Origin: Hypomyces perniciosus
Lineage: Eukaryota > Ascomycota > Sordariomycetes > Hypocreales > Hypocreaceae
Assembly (NCBI GenBank): GCA_008477525.1
Contig: SPDT01000021.1
Coordinates: 1-64,000 of the forward strand
Direction of reading: 5' to 3'
DNA: 64,000 nt
Of the stretch, positions 53,175 to 63,757 are shown piece by piece; the stretch's first letter is position 1; each line of letters begins with the position of its first letter. The notes under the pieces are model-generated. The model saw only the letters and a program-made list of their open reading frames with translations. It made no database searches and was not told where the DNA came from. Both the position numbers and the translations under genes were made by a program.

Positions 53175-54224
53175 ATGGAAGAATACGAGAAGTTCAGACA
53201 AATGTCACTTGGCGCATTTTCCTGTGACTCCCTTTCCCTGCTGGGGGCAGCTTTGAGCGTGATTCAAACGCGATACCCCAATGCTATCCGCTCATTGGCC
53301 ACCAATGGGTCTGTGGTGTATCCATCTTTGGAAGATATTTCAGGTTTTGAAGTTCCGATGCCGCATACTGCCACAAAATGGATAAATTATACTTATGGTA
53401 TTTCACTTTTTCCTCCCATTGCCGGCGGCAACGTCACACTATCAATGTGGCATCTAGCCCGAGGAAATTGCGTCAAACAGGACACGGTAGAGGCATATCT
53501 CGAGCTTCTTCGGCCAAAGTCTCTCAGTACACAGATTCTAAAGGTCCGAAATGTGCAGGATGTCATCGAGATCCAAGATGAAGGACTCGATCGGCCCACA
53601 ATGATACCGTTTCAACGCGGAGATAATTGGGCTTTTGCTGTCGCGTATTCAGACTGCATTCACTGGTACAATAGCAGCGATCATAACGACATACCAACGC
53701 CCTCAACTAGAGATTCAAGGAGTGTTGTAACTTGCTGGACCGGGCCAAGGCAGCTCAAGCCCGAAGACTCCGGGATATTCATGCTGTTGGGCATTCGGTG
53801 CATTCAACAAGGGACCCCACACCTGAGTCAACGAGCTGCTGATGCGGTGGCATCCTCCTTCCGTGACCGTATTATAATTGAGCTTCTCTGTGAGAAGATA
53901 GACCCGAGTGATGACGACTTCCAGGAGTTTCTGAGACAGGATGAAGAGCAGAGTCTCTTCGTCCACGATGCCATAAATACCACAGACCCCAGGCCACATG
54001 AAATCTCCGTGACTCCACCTCACATCCCTGAGTCTTGCACTACTCAAGACGTTGCTTCTCCATCGGTTGTTGAGGAATCGAGTTGGCCATGCCAGTCTTC
54101 CACACCTACCCCAGAGCGCTCACTGAGTCGTTCGTTGTCGGTTGCCTCCTGTCAAGCCTTCCCTGATCTCCGTAGGGATATCCTGCAGCACCTGAGCGAG
54201 GCGGCCTTTGCGTGTCCTCTATGA
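53175..54224 (+). CDS. Ulp1/C48-like protease-fold protein, catalytic residues apparently lost
   Basis: 349 residues from the ATG at 53175 (MEEYEKFRQMSLGAFSCDSL). The central part has the layout of a Ulp1-type cysteine protease: RGDNWAFAVAYSDCIHWYNS where the family has HWxLxxI..I..YDS, and PEDSGIFMLLGIRCI where the family has DCGxFxL. The positions normally holding His and Cys are Asn and Ser. Such proteins remove SUMO-like modifiers or, in fungi, occur in expanded repeat-associated families. If the alignment is right this is a pseudoenzyme or a decayed gene. The C-terminal 90 residues are Ser/Pro-rich. Its stop overlaps the ATG of the next frame (ATGA at 54221-54224), so a frameshift may have split one gene. 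Confidence 0.55.
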   Translation: MEEYEKFRQMSLGAFSCDSLSLLGAALSVIQTRYPNAIRSLATNGSVVYPSLEDISGFEVPMPHTATKWINYTYGISLFPPIAGGNVTLSMWHLARGNCVKQDTVEAYLELLRPKSLSTQILKVRNVQDVIEIQDEGLDRPTMIPFQRGDNWAFAVAYSDCIHWYNSSDHNDIPTPSTRDSRSVVTCWTGPRQLKPEDSGIFMLLGIRCIQQGTPHLSQRAADAVASSFRDRIIIELLCEKIDPSDDDFQEFLRQDEEQSLFVHDAINTTDPRPHEISVTPPHIPESCTTQDVASPSVVEESSWPCQSSTPTPERSLSRSLSVASCQAFPDLRRDILQHLSEAAFACPL

Positions 54225-54820
54225 GAGCCTCCACAGCCAATGACTTGGTGGTGCTTTGGCAATCGATGAAGAGAGGGCGCATAGGCAGCACACTCCACGA
54301 GAGATACAATGCCGTGTTATTCTGCGACAAGATGGACCAACTCCGGGGCGACAACGATATAGACAGGGCAACGAATTATCAAATAGATCAGCAATGTATC
54401 AAGGCCATGAGATCCATGCAGTCGAGATGTAAGTTTTGGAGAGACCTGTGCGACCTTCGCCGGGAATGGGAAACAGGAAAGTACGCGTTGCTTCTCGCGA
54501 TCCCAGACATCCCGACCCGGAAATTACAGGAACAAAAAGATCAGCTCCTCTGCGAGTTAAGTTCCCGTCTTGAAAACAGAGTAGACCCACTTGGGAGTTG
54601 GCTCCAACAGGCACAGAGTCTGTGCAGCGCTATTGTTAACCACACGCTTCCCAAAGAAAACCTGATGATTGATCTCTATCATCTGAAGCAATATGAACCT
54701 ATGACCGATTCTGCCTATCAAGCTTTCATGAGCCTAGACCCTCAAGCCAAAGTACCAATTCCACGAGCTAGATCTTCGAGCCAAAGAACCAATTCCACGA
54801 GAGCTAGAGCTTCGAGCTGA
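54221..54820 (+). CDS. Helical protein of unknown function, possibly the C-terminus of the preceding gene
   Basis: 199 residues from the ATG at 54221. Predicted mostly alpha-helical and charged (RCKFWRDLCDLRREWETGKY, then LQEQKDQLLCELSSRLENRV). It ends in two near-identical SSSQRTNSTRAR-type repeats encoded by a short nucleotide duplication (AGCTAGATCTTCGAGCCAAA and AGCTAGAGCTTCGAGC, about 54768-54815). No domain recognised. The frame is offset by one from the upstream gene, and no intron joining them is obvious, so either a frameshift or two separate genes must be assumed. Confidence 0.5.
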   Translation: MRASTANDLVVLWQSMKRGRIGSTLHERYNAVLFCDKMDQLRGDNDIDRATNYQIDQQCIKAMRSMQSRCKFWRDLCDLRREWETGKYALLLAIPDIPTRKLQEQKDQLLCELSSRLENRVDPLGSWLQQAQSLCSAIVNHTLPKENLMIDLYHLKQYEPMTDSAYQAFMSLDPQAKVPIPRARSSSQRTNSTRARASS

Positions 54821-55402
54821 AGTACCAATTTCACGATAAATAGACTTTCTATTCTCGGAACATACGCAATCTATATAATACGCTTACTATTCCTATGTAT
54901 ATTGGATATAGCGTTTTCTTTTCTTTTTTTTCTTCAGTTGTTAAAATTTGCATAATGTTGTTGGTTTGATGATTCGGACCCTTCGCTGTTAGCTTAGTTA
55001 AATAGCAATGAAGCGCAATACAGAGACCTCCCTACCCACGCAGCCTAGCCCACTGCGCATCATATCCATCTTTGGGTAAATGGCTCGCAGAAACCTTTCC
55101 TGTATGGTTCTTGCATTATGCTGCGCAAATTGGCCTGCCCCTGCGCTGAATGTTTCCGTCCCACCATCAGCGTATAATTTAGTCTATTGTTGTTGCCAAT
55201 TGATGACAATGCGACTTTGTCCTCTGACTCTGTATTCTCACTGCTGTCAGCATTTAGACTAGCGGACGAAAAGCACTGGGAGTGACAGCGCTAGATAAGA
55301 AAAAGAGCCTATTGGAGCAAGATGCTATTAGTACCCACCATTCCCTGTCCCGTATCCCTCCCTCATGCGAAGAGTAACGAGACAGGTTATTTCACCTTAA
55401 AA
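54821..55402. other. Intergenic and probable promoter region
   Basis: A T/C-rich tract (TTTCTTTTCTTTTTTTTC) lies at about 54912-54931. No gene is seen. An upstream in-frame ATG at 55322 would add 27 residues to the next protein. Confidence 0.4.
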
Positions 55403-56140
55403 ATGATTCCGATATTTCCCCTCCTTTTCGCCATCTTAGCCAACGCTACATGCACTCGCTGGTCCGATGTCTGGGAAGTCTTGCGAAACGACACGGTCGA
55501 CGAAGCTGCCAGGATCCTTGGCCTTCCTGACTATCGAGCCATCCAAGAAAGAAATCCGGGGATAAATACGGCATTCATCGCTCCGGGGCAGACCTACGAT
55601 GTCCCATTTACAACCCCCATCGCTCCACCAGGAACTTGGGTAACAACTGGTTGCTCGCACATTCTCTATCTGAGAAGCCAATCAGACCCAACCCATCGAA
55701 ATACGGACGTATCCACGGAGACGTCTGAATCGTCTTTATGTCCTTCCACGACAACGGAATCGTCAAACACAAGGTCTACATCATCTACTCGGACATATTC
55801 GCCAACATATTCGAGCTCGCAAAGCAGTCAACCAGCCAGCCGCACTGATGCCCCCAGATTGATAATGGCGTGCCACCACTCAGGGAAATTCCCCAAGATA
55901 AAAGACACCCAAAGTGATTTCGCGACGCGATTCTGCAGCCATCATGAAAACTCTACACTGAACAGCAACAGCCACACGATCGTCGATTTATTTGACGCTG
56001 ATGGTCAGGGCCACCTTCATCTCTACTCTGTCGGGTGGATCCCAAGTTGCCAACTCAAGTCTTCCCAGACCGTCAAAGGTCCACCACAAATGCGATGTGG
56101 CTTTGCCATGAAGACGGTAGCCTTCGAGGCATGTGCGTAA
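55403..56140 (+). CDS. Small secreted LysM-like protein
   Basis: 245 residues from the ATG at 55403, chosen because it places a signal peptide at the N-terminus (MIPIFPLLFAILANATC). Residues about 20-72 match a LysM-type fold: WEVLRNDTVDEAARILGL, YRAIQERNPGINTAFIAPGQ and TYDVPF, with the typical DT...A, NPGI and PGQxYxVP positions. LysM domains bind chitin or peptidoglycan fragments; secreted fungal versions can shield hyphae or sequester chitin. A Ser/Thr-rich linker (about 110-150) separates it from a Cys-containing C-terminal region (CSHHENS, DLFDADGQGHLHLYSVGW, CQLKS, MRCGFAMKTVAFEAC). No intron is needed. The C-terminal region is unassigned. Single exon, flanked by an unrelated gene on each side. 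Confidence 0.65.
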   Translation: MIPIFPLLFAILANATCTRWSDVWEVLRNDTVDEAARILGLPDYRAIQERNPGINTAFIAPGQTYDVPFTTPIAPPGTWVTTGCSHILYLRSQSDPTHRNTDVSTETSESSLCPSTTTESSNTRSTSSTRTYSPTYSSSQSSQPASRTDAPRLIMACHHSGKFPKIKDTQSDFATRFCSHHENSTLNSNSHTIVDLFDADGQGHLHLYSVGWIPSCQLKSSQTVKGPPQMRCGFAMKTVAFEACA

Positions 56141-57211
56141 CAGTAGCATGTAGAAAAGGTATTAATAATTACAAGCTAATAAGCTAATAGGCGACAACGG
56201 AGGCATGGGTGGCTTCGTTGACATAGACTGTTTGAGATATGATTACCGGCCCCTTTCACCAGTCAAATATTAGTGACGCTCTCCTACCTCATTGTTATGA
56301 CCGGCAAAGAGGTGGGATGAAGTGTGGTCTAGTAGGTATGCGACTATACGGCAGCAAACCGGTTTAAGGAGCCTAAACAGTGATACTATCTTACGTGAAA
56401 TACGTGTTCAAAAAAAATTTCTTGGTGTCTTTTTCTTTTTTGTACGAATCGAGGCGGAAGCTACGTGTTGGCCGTGGGGCGTAAAGACGTATGGCTCGGT
56501 AAAGGGATTCTTAAATGTAGCTGTTCCTCATTGAAAAGGCAGCATCGCTTTATAAATTATTGTCGCTTTTCTACTTGCTTGTTTTCATCCACAGATGCTG
56601 GCCCAACTGAACCCGCTTCGCTGGATGATAGCAGCGCAATTCATAACCTGTTAAATTGACCATTGTACCATGTGCACAAAGTAGAGCTATTCTGTATGTT
56701 CTTATGTACACACAGTAAATAAAGACTATATCCAACACCTTCCTCAAACTACTTTATGCAGTCAGCTAACTTGGATCTGAGAAAAGTCAAGGCAATAAAT
56801 ACTATCCACAGCGCTCCAGTCACGCATCTATCCACGCCTATGGCCAGAGTCAGTAGCCCAGCCCTGTACGTCTGCGCCACACGCGGCCTGGCTCAATTAG
56901 CGCAAGCTAACGTTGCGCGCAGGCTAAACAGCAAGTGTCCAGTGCGGCTGTCGCGTACAAGCCAGCGCCCAAACAGAACGAGGCCAATACGCACACCCAT
57001 CATACAGCCCAGTCCTCTACTCATATGTTAGGGCAACTGCGCGTGTCAACGCATTCGCGCCTGTTGGCCTTCGACGTCCAGTAGATGCTTGGATCTGCTC
57101 ACAGAGATCCTCTGAATGAAACATAACACGCTAAGAAGCCTTGGTATATTATTACGTCATGGGCGTTTTGGATGCGATCACGACAGCTTAGGCAACTTGA
57201 TCTGCGCTTTA
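56141..57211. other. Intergenic, no gene supported
   Basis: Short Arg/Pro-rich frames (for example 56756-57031) lack codon bias or domains. The right end should contain the 3' UTR of the minus-strand DUF3723 gene. Confidence 0.45.
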
Positions 57212-60152
57212 TTATCTCTTGTGTCCGCCACTATCTTCATGTCGACCGTCAGTAGCCTGAGACGGGCGCCGCACCACAATCGTATGACTACCATTACTAA
57301 CAACGTTGCGGAAACAATTTTCTGCGCTCAATATATTATCCTCCTTGTCAAACAGATAGTAACCCTTGTTCTCATACTTCAGCGCCAGCCGCCTTACCGG
57401 CGAAGGATCCAATGGGTTCACTTCGACAGTATCTGCAATAACCAGCGTGTCATCAGGTTCTAGATTGATGAAGTCGATGCGCACCGTCCGTCTTGGCTCG
57501 CTCCCATTTCCTCTAGCTACTTTTCCTGCTGCAGCCACTATGGCTTCCTGGTGTTCCTTGTTGGGATCGTGCGCCAAAAGCTCGTCAAAGGTGAGCCGTG
57601 TGCTTCGATCTGTCCGACGCAGTACAATTTGAGTCTCTGCTCCTCTTGGTTTCGATGTGACCGGTATAGGTTGTATCGGAGCGTCTGCTTCTTTTGGCGT
57701 GGGTTGCGTGGCTAGCTCAACTGTAGGTTCCCTAGCCATGTGAGCCAGCTGCTCCCTTTCCCTTTCCCTTTCCCTTTCCGTCGTAATATCGGCTTGTTGT
57801 TCTACAAGTAATTGAGTCACTGCCCTTGGCCCATCATCCAACTTATGTTGCTCCTGTTCCACCATTACCTTTAATCCATCCAACTTCTCCTGCTCCAAAG
57901 CTGAGTCTTGCCGTAGTTTCTCGAGTCTCGCATTCTGGTCTCGTATCTGTTCATCGATCCTGCCGAGCGTTTCCTGCTGTAAAACTTCGTCTTTCCGTAG
58001 TTCCTCCAGTCGCGCACTCTGGCCTTGTATAAGTTGATTGATCTTGTTGAACCTTTCCTGCTGTGAAACTTCGTCTTGCGCCAACTGCTCGAGTTTCGAC
58101 CTCATGTCCCGCACTTTCTGGGACGCATCACGAAGTTTTGCCTGCTCCGATTCGAGCTCCTGCCTTGTGGCAGCTAAGGTTATGTCCTCTTCATCGATCG
58201 TCATCAGCTTGCTGCTGTTTCCAGAGAGCTCAGATTTCTCAGACTGCTCGCATTCGATGGACGCATTGCCTGCCATTACCACGTCCTCTCTCGCAGTATT
58301 CTCACCTGTAGAAATATCTCCAATGGACGGAGGAAGTCCAAAATACGCACAGTAAACGGACCATTGAACAAACGTCGATGTCATTTCTCCCATCTCGACA
58401 TCAACCTCATCGTGCATCCGTGGTAAAAAGAGCCGGAATTTGACGTAATCATGATCGGTGTTGTTCGGTCGGCCGTATCGCTTTGGTGGCTGGTCGACCT
58501 CTCTTATTCCATCTCCCGCTTCGTCTGCCGTTCCGTCCGCAGAAGTTGGCACAGCAGCCGCAAAGGCATCTAGTATTTGCTGTATGCATCTCTCCGGATC
58601 ACAAAACTCATATCGTCCGGGCTTACGGGCTGTGAGGAGCGCGCTTTCGGCAATATTTCGGTCGGTAGATTTGCGTAAGATCTCGTCGAGCTTGTCTGAT
58701 TCGAACCCAAGCTGCGAAGCGAGAGACGCGAACTCGTACAATGCTGTTTGGTCCGCCTTCGTCCGCGAGAGTGCCAGAAGATCTTTCCTTTGCGTATCGG
58801 CAGGCAAATCTTTGTAGTTGCGAAAGGCTGCTAGCCATAGCTGTCGATTCCCAAGATCCAGACGGGTGTTGCTGTCGCCTGCAACGCTTCCGAAGGTTGT
58901 CTCAGACAGCTGAATGACGCACCGATCCCTCCTTTGGTTTGCATCGCTGAATATTCCTTCCAGACAGCCAGCTATTGTGTCTTTTCTCCCCACGTCCAGT
59001 ATATTCCTGATACAGCTGGCGGCATCACTAAGTAATTTTCGGTCTTCAAAAAACGTGAATAGAGACGGGATAAGGCAGCGCCGGGAGGCGCTGCAAACCC
59101 TCGACCAAAGCTCTTGACGCTGCGGGGCAGAGAAGTTCTCAAAAATTCCACCACTTCTCAGCCGCGCTAGGAGCATGTTACGGTCTGTAGAACAGGCACC
59201 TGGCGCCATACCCTGGAGGGCCATCACTGTGTCCCGAGTGATCTGCCGCATAGCTGCCTTGTTGCCGTCACAAACGTCATGCCACCATCTGTAAATATGT
59301 TTCAAGTACGCCAGGTTTTGCTATGTAAATATGAACATTAATGCCAACGGTGAACGAATTCGGGTGCACTACCTCGTCACACTTCATGCCCAGCAATTGG
59401 TGTATAACGCTTAGTCGGAAGCCCCCGAACAGCCCCGGCATGTCGAGAAGGGCATCAAATGCAGCGCTGTATTTCTTATGCTTCGAAAGTTGGTCGAAGA
59501 GTCTCCGGCTATTAACATTCGTTGCGAGTCGAGCTAACCATAAATTTTCAAAAAAAGTGTTTTCCTCTCCATGATACCCTTGGAACTGCCTGATCGTAAC
59601 ATAAAATTCTCCATCGTCAGGCTTCTTCTGGTAATCATAACCATCAGCGAGTAGAAGTCGCAAGTCGTCACTTAGGTCTGTAAAAAGTGAGTACGGACAA
59701 CCAGATTAGTGATGTGACGCACCATCAAGGTAGAGATCGACTACCCATCTCTTCTTCGAGCCTTGAAGCACCTCGTCGGCTGCCGAAAGTCGATCATGAC
59801 CGTCAAGGCACTGTATTTTAACGTCAGGGGGGAATTCTAGTTCCGGGTATGGTAGAGTGTCAGCCATAAGATTTCCGCTTGGAATCGAGGCGCTAGCTAT
59901 TGCCGCTTCTAGAACCTGCTGGCTAACAAGAGCCTTGACATGATGGCGGCTATCCTCCTTACGACAACCATTCTCTTGACGAAACATCCTCTTCATCGCG
60001 TCTACATGACGGTTCTTGGAACCCGCGACATTTTCATGCGCTTGGTCTCGATACTGCAAAGCCGTTATGCGTAGGCTTGCAGTTCCACAGTACTTTGTTC
60101 GTCGTTCCTCCTCAATACGACGATTTACCGTCGTGAAATTTTGGACAGTCAT
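57212..60152 (-). CDS. DUF3723-family protein with long coiled coil
   Basis: Exons on the minus strand are 60152-59723, 59677-59373 and 59320-57212, total 2844 nt, 947 residues. The introns are 45 and 52 bp with GTGCGT...TTACAG and GTAGTG...CATAG. Joining the exons restores VDLYLD-DLSDDLRLLLADG and CDE-QNLAYLKHIYRWW. The features I associate with DUF3723 are IQCLDGHDRLSAADEVL, WVVDLYLD, FYVTIRQFQGY, WLARLATNVNSRRL and SLASQLGFESDKLDEIL with ESALLTARKPGRYEF. FGLP occurs near residue 572. A Glu/Arg/Gln-rich coiled coil spans about 625-750 and ends with an (RE)n run encoded by TTTCCC repeats. The C-terminal 200 residues contain IVLRRTDRSTRLTFDELLA. Molecular function is unknown. DUF3723 genes are fungus-specific and are repeatedly reported as cargo of giant Starship transposons. 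Confidence 0.85.
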
Positions 60153-60360
60153 GGCATGGGGTTTCGCAGAGATTAGAGAAGACAGGACGATCGAAGCCTC
60201 AATACGGGTTTACAAACCTTCTTGTATGCCCTGGTGTTGCTCACAATTCATCCAAATCTGGCTGCTGGTGCTGGCTTTTGCCCATTTCAAGCCGCGCGAG
60301 CTAGCAATTGTCCACTCATAAAATAGCACTTCGATCTCCATCGAAGCCACAGGGCCTAAC

Positions 60361-60367
60361 TTTTATA
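60361..60367 (-). promoter_or_regulatory. Possible TATA element of the DUF3723 gene
   Basis: TATAAAA on the minus strand about 210 bp upstream of the ATG at 60152. The distance implies a longer leader, so the assignment is weak. Confidence 0.3.
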
Positions 60368-60780
60368 GACTGTCTCAAATCGTGGTAAGAAATAACATGT
60401 TAGACACCGAATCGACTCTAGAAACGCAACATAACCCAGGTTGAGCCGCATCAGGATCTTCAAAGCGAATTAAGACGGCCGTTGGCAACCCTTATTGATA
60501 ATCCCAAGTTTGCTGCTATTACAGGGTAAGTGCGCAGCCCTGAAGATGGAGGATTACACTTCGGCTCGATGCACCGGTTCATCCTAGTGGGGGGATCAAA
60601 CTATGTCTTCAGGTTTTGCATGCCAAATGAACCAAAGGCCTTTCTAATCTAATGTATCCCGTATTAGGTACTCCGTAGTCTAAGCTCTAAACTTAATAAT
60701 GAACGCGCACTCCCGTCTCAAACACGAAACAGAACAATGTTGACAAATAAAGAAAACGGAGATTGGGAAATAACTGCAGC
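60368..60780. other. Intergenic, no gene
   Basis: Nothing recognisable. Contains GGTACTCCGTAG, a variant of the TACGGAGTA motif scattered in the window. Confidence 0.4.
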
Positions 60781-61165
60781 CTAGGCGTCTTTCATGGCTC
60801 TTCGCCGCACCCGATTCTTTTCAACTTTAGCCGGGTCATCATAGGAACTCACCGACCCAGCTTCCCATGGTAGCAGGATTCCGTCCCTGCGGCAGACTTT
60901 TTCAACCCGAGCCCTCGCGCTCGTTTCTCCAAGGACCTTACAGAGGCTCGACACGGTAAGCATATGGATGCCCTTCTCGCGAAACCTCACGCAGCAGTCT
61001 GCGGGTAGATCCTTCCAGTTAGCAGCCACGTTCTTCCGCTGCACCTGTGACTTCGTTACCCAGAGGAGCTCGTCAAAGAATCCGACCACAACTGGCGGAG
61101 GCCCTCACGTCTCCCAGCTTTGTACCCTATCAAGTTGGAAGAGGGCAATACCACCATTCACGTAG
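60781..61165 (-). pseudogene. Small unknown gene, probably truncated or interrupted
   Basis: The minus frame 61089-60781 (about 102 codons) encodes VVVGFFDELLWVTKSQVQRK, then NVAANWKDLPADCC and CKVLGETSARARVEK, with a basic C-terminus KNRVRRRAMKDA. No ATG begins it: the frame continues upstream through a TGA at about 61104 into YVNGGIALFQLDRVQSWET. The TGA may come from CGA, or an intron may lie here. The composition is coding-like. I recognise no domain. Confidence 0.35.
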
Positions 61166-61385
61166 CGTAAGACGTAAGAAAGTAATGGCAGTTCTGCAAA
61201 TGCTCAAGCTGGTGTACACTATATTAAGGAAAATATGTGTTATTTACACAAGATGCATAAAAGTATCATATTTTATCTGATTTCTTTAGGCTGGCTTGTT
61301 CATCTAATATGTAATGTCGTACAAGAACCATGTTCAAATCAGAAACAAGTACATTGAATTGGGCTGTTATTGTACTGATATCCAT

Positions 61386-61697
61386 TTAAATGGCTGTGGA
61401 ATTTGCCAGCCACTTCTTACGCTCCCGATCCATGCAACTCCGAGCATCTCTGCAAACAATCGACATCTTGCCAGCTACATCGGCCGACTCCATCATGATT
61501 TGGTAGAGTGAGTTCCACACAGAACGGCTTGCATCCAGCTCACGCCGTATAGCATCCCGCTCATCTTGAAGGGCCTTCATCTCGTATAATTCTTGAATTT
61601 TGGCTTGTTCAGATAGTTTGTCGACAAGTTCTTCGAGTTCAAAGGCGTCTGAGTAGACACTCGACGTCGGTCTCGGTTGGAAATATTGGGCAGCCAT
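61386..61697 (-). CDS. Small coiled-coil protein, unknown
   Basis: 103 residues from the ATG at 61697 (MAAQYFQPRPTSSVYSDAFE). Heptad-like residues run from about 20 to 95 (LEELVDKLSEQAKIQELYEM, then LQDERDAIRRELDASRS). No domain recognised. It could be the first exon of a gene continuing into the frame at 61165-60781 on the same strand, but I could not place a convincing intron. Confidence 0.45.
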   Translation of the reverse strand: MAAQYFQPRPTSSVYSDAFELEELVDKLSEQAKIQELYEMKALQDERDAIRRELDASRSVWNSLYQIMMESADVAGKMSIVCRDARSCMDRERKKWLANSTAI

Positions 61698-62330
61698 TAC
61701 AAATCATTCAAGACCCCACGCTGTCCGGCTGAAATTTGGCTAGGATACCAGGGAATGAAACCTATAAGCCCAATTTATATACCCCGTAGGACGCACGGGA
61801 ATAAGGCTGTGACAGACAGTCCTATTTTATCCCCATCACCAGGATTTGCCCATTAGTAACCTTTCGCTTTAGTGGGTCCACGGGTCAAGGCTAAACAAAT
61901 TTAAAAGCAAACTTCAATACTCCATACATTGTACAAATTATGTCACTGCCCCCATTGGCTATGATGAATCTAACGCTTAATGTATAATCGTTGTGGCATA
62001 GAGGCCTGCATAGTAATATTATGTTTAATTGATGATTCCGATACACTGTACATATGCCCCTTGAAAACCTTTTAAGAATTATGTGAGGGTAACTTTGAAT
62101 GCTTGAGGGCGCCCGGTAATACTTTTGGTCCGCCTTGGTTGGTTTCCGTCATTACTTTAACTGTTATGTACATCAAACCTCTCCATCGTCATCTTCAGCA
62201 TTGCGCTATCGTGCGCTTCTAGCTTTCGAAGGCAGCCCGTATATGACCCAAATGTAGGCTCACCTTCCAAGCTGCATGTAAAAGTAGACAAGAGGGTGCG
62301 CAACCAAAAGCATATAACGTACTAAAGTCA
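61698..62330. other. Intergenic, no gene
   Basis: Ordinary to AT-rich sequence without open frames or recognisable repeats. Confidence 0.4.
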
Positions 62331-62602
62331 AGTTCCAAAAGTATCCGAACATGAGCCATGTTACACCAAAATACACTAATTTTAAGCCTTTACAACTACC
62401 CTACAAAAAATCTATAAAAGATTAAAAGGGCACTTATTTATATAAAATTAATAAATAGATATTATACATACTGCATTTTAAATTCAATACAGTATTGATG
62501 GAGTTGTTTAAGTTTAAATATGTTCTATTTTTCTTATTCACTATAAGCCCACTATAATCCACTATAACGGATTTTTTAGAGTTTGGATACTTCTGGCACC
62601 TA
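62331..62602. mobile_element. Probable AT-rich MITE
   Basis: TTCCAAAAGTATCCGAAC at the left and GTTTGGATACTTCTGGCAC at the right form an imperfect inverted repeat (about 15 of 19 positions) enclosing some 240 bp of AT-rich DNA without coding capacity. The interior holds CACTATAA repeats. The superfamily is not assignable. Confidence 0.45.
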
Positions 62603-62845
62603 ATTGTACAATATGTCAGGATCACGTTCTCTGCTAGGCGATCGCAGCATAGCCTGGTGCCGAGAAGCAAGTTGTCGACTCTTTGCCTTGATCACAACAA
62701 GGTCGGAAGTGTCTGAGCAGGGCGTGAGAGCTGGACAAAGAACGGTGGTTCAAATGCCATATGTAATGTGAGGGCTTGTGATGACTGTGGATGTGACGGT
62801 ACGTACTATGAGCTGAGTGCGGACAGCATCTTATTGCTATGCACG

Positions 62846-62858
62846 AATATATATACAT
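62846..62858 (+). promoter_or_regulatory. TATA-like element of the 62946 gene
   Basis: AATATATATACAT about 90-100 bp upstream of the ATG at 62946, followed by a T/C-rich stretch (CTTTTTCTCCC) before the start. Confidence 0.4.
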
Positions 62859-62945
62859 AACCAAGTAGACCGTAAATCTTCACTTACGAGCACATTTAAC
62901 TCTTATTTGTCTTTTTCTCCCTGGTGATTTCCTCCGGCAGAAAAG

Positions 62946-63757
62946 ATGAGTAGTTCCGACCAAGAGCTAGTTGCTGATGCACTTGATGTTGAAGCTCAGT
63001 CAACCGAAAATTCTGGTAACGTCCCTCAATCGTCACTCTGACTGGGCATTTCAGCACTGACTAGCTCTAAGATAGCGATTGGTCGGGCACAGCAAGTGAC
63101 AGCATGGGCAGTCTGGCCGATTTCATCGTTCCTGATGACGCAGACCCCGCTGACGCCCCTCAAACGCCGGATGGACAACCACTAACGTCAAGCGAAGACT
63201 CTAGCCCAGATGAGGAGACTTCTTTCAAAATGGAGAGGGACCCGAGGCGTGGAAGACACCGGCGAAGGATATCCGCGTTAGATAGAGCTGTCGAATGCAG
63301 CAGAGCATTGCACGATACCATCATCGGCACTTCAAGCACGTCTCGCAGCGCAAGATCCAGGCAGCCGATGCAGCGCTGTCTTCGTCAGTGTGCTAAGCAC
63401 ATGGAGGAAGCGATTCTGACCTTTGAAGCCGTCGTGCGCAGTATGCGAAAACTGAGAAGCGAGATGTACCTGTATTCCGCGATAGAGGAGCAGTACAGTG
63501 ATCGTATCGAATGCTGTCCCCGACACCCTCGTGCTTCTGGATCGTGGCATCCGTCTGCGTGTCGTGATGATCCGCGAACTCCAAGCGGCGGCCTCTCGGA
63601 AGGTGAATGTTGTGCGAAAACACTTAACGAGCCAATACAGTTGCGTGCGGTCGGCAATGGCACAGATTGTGATAGACCATCACTGCGGCAAACTTCAGGA
63701 AGGCGGAGAAGCAAGCGGCTGTTATTGAACCTTAATGCGCGCCCTGCGGCTGCATGA
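62946..63757 (+). CDS. Unknown acidic/basic protein, C-terminus probably frameshifted
   Basis: Exon 1 is 62946-63015 (MSSSDQELVADALDVEAQ..), then an intron 63016-63071 (GTAACG donor, AAG acceptor). Exon 2 from 63072 continues as DSDWSGTASDSMGSLADFIV, which makes a smooth junction. The N-terminus is acidic (PDDADPADAP), followed by a basic patch RDPRRGRHRRR and a helical part (MEEAILTFEAVVRSMRKLRS). The frame runs to 63757, giving 251 residues. After about 63495 a different frame looks more protein-like (AVPDTLVLLDRGIRLRVVMI, then RELQAAASRKV), and a third near 63700 (EKQAAVIE, then LMRALRLHEGIPEEQ). The gene is therefore probably broken by small indels, or has unrecognised introns. No domain recognised. 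Confidence 0.45.

Noticed and set aside
57366..58817. Several plus-strand frames of 60-120 codons
   Set aside because: All are antisense to the DUF3723 coding exon, which has splice and domain support.
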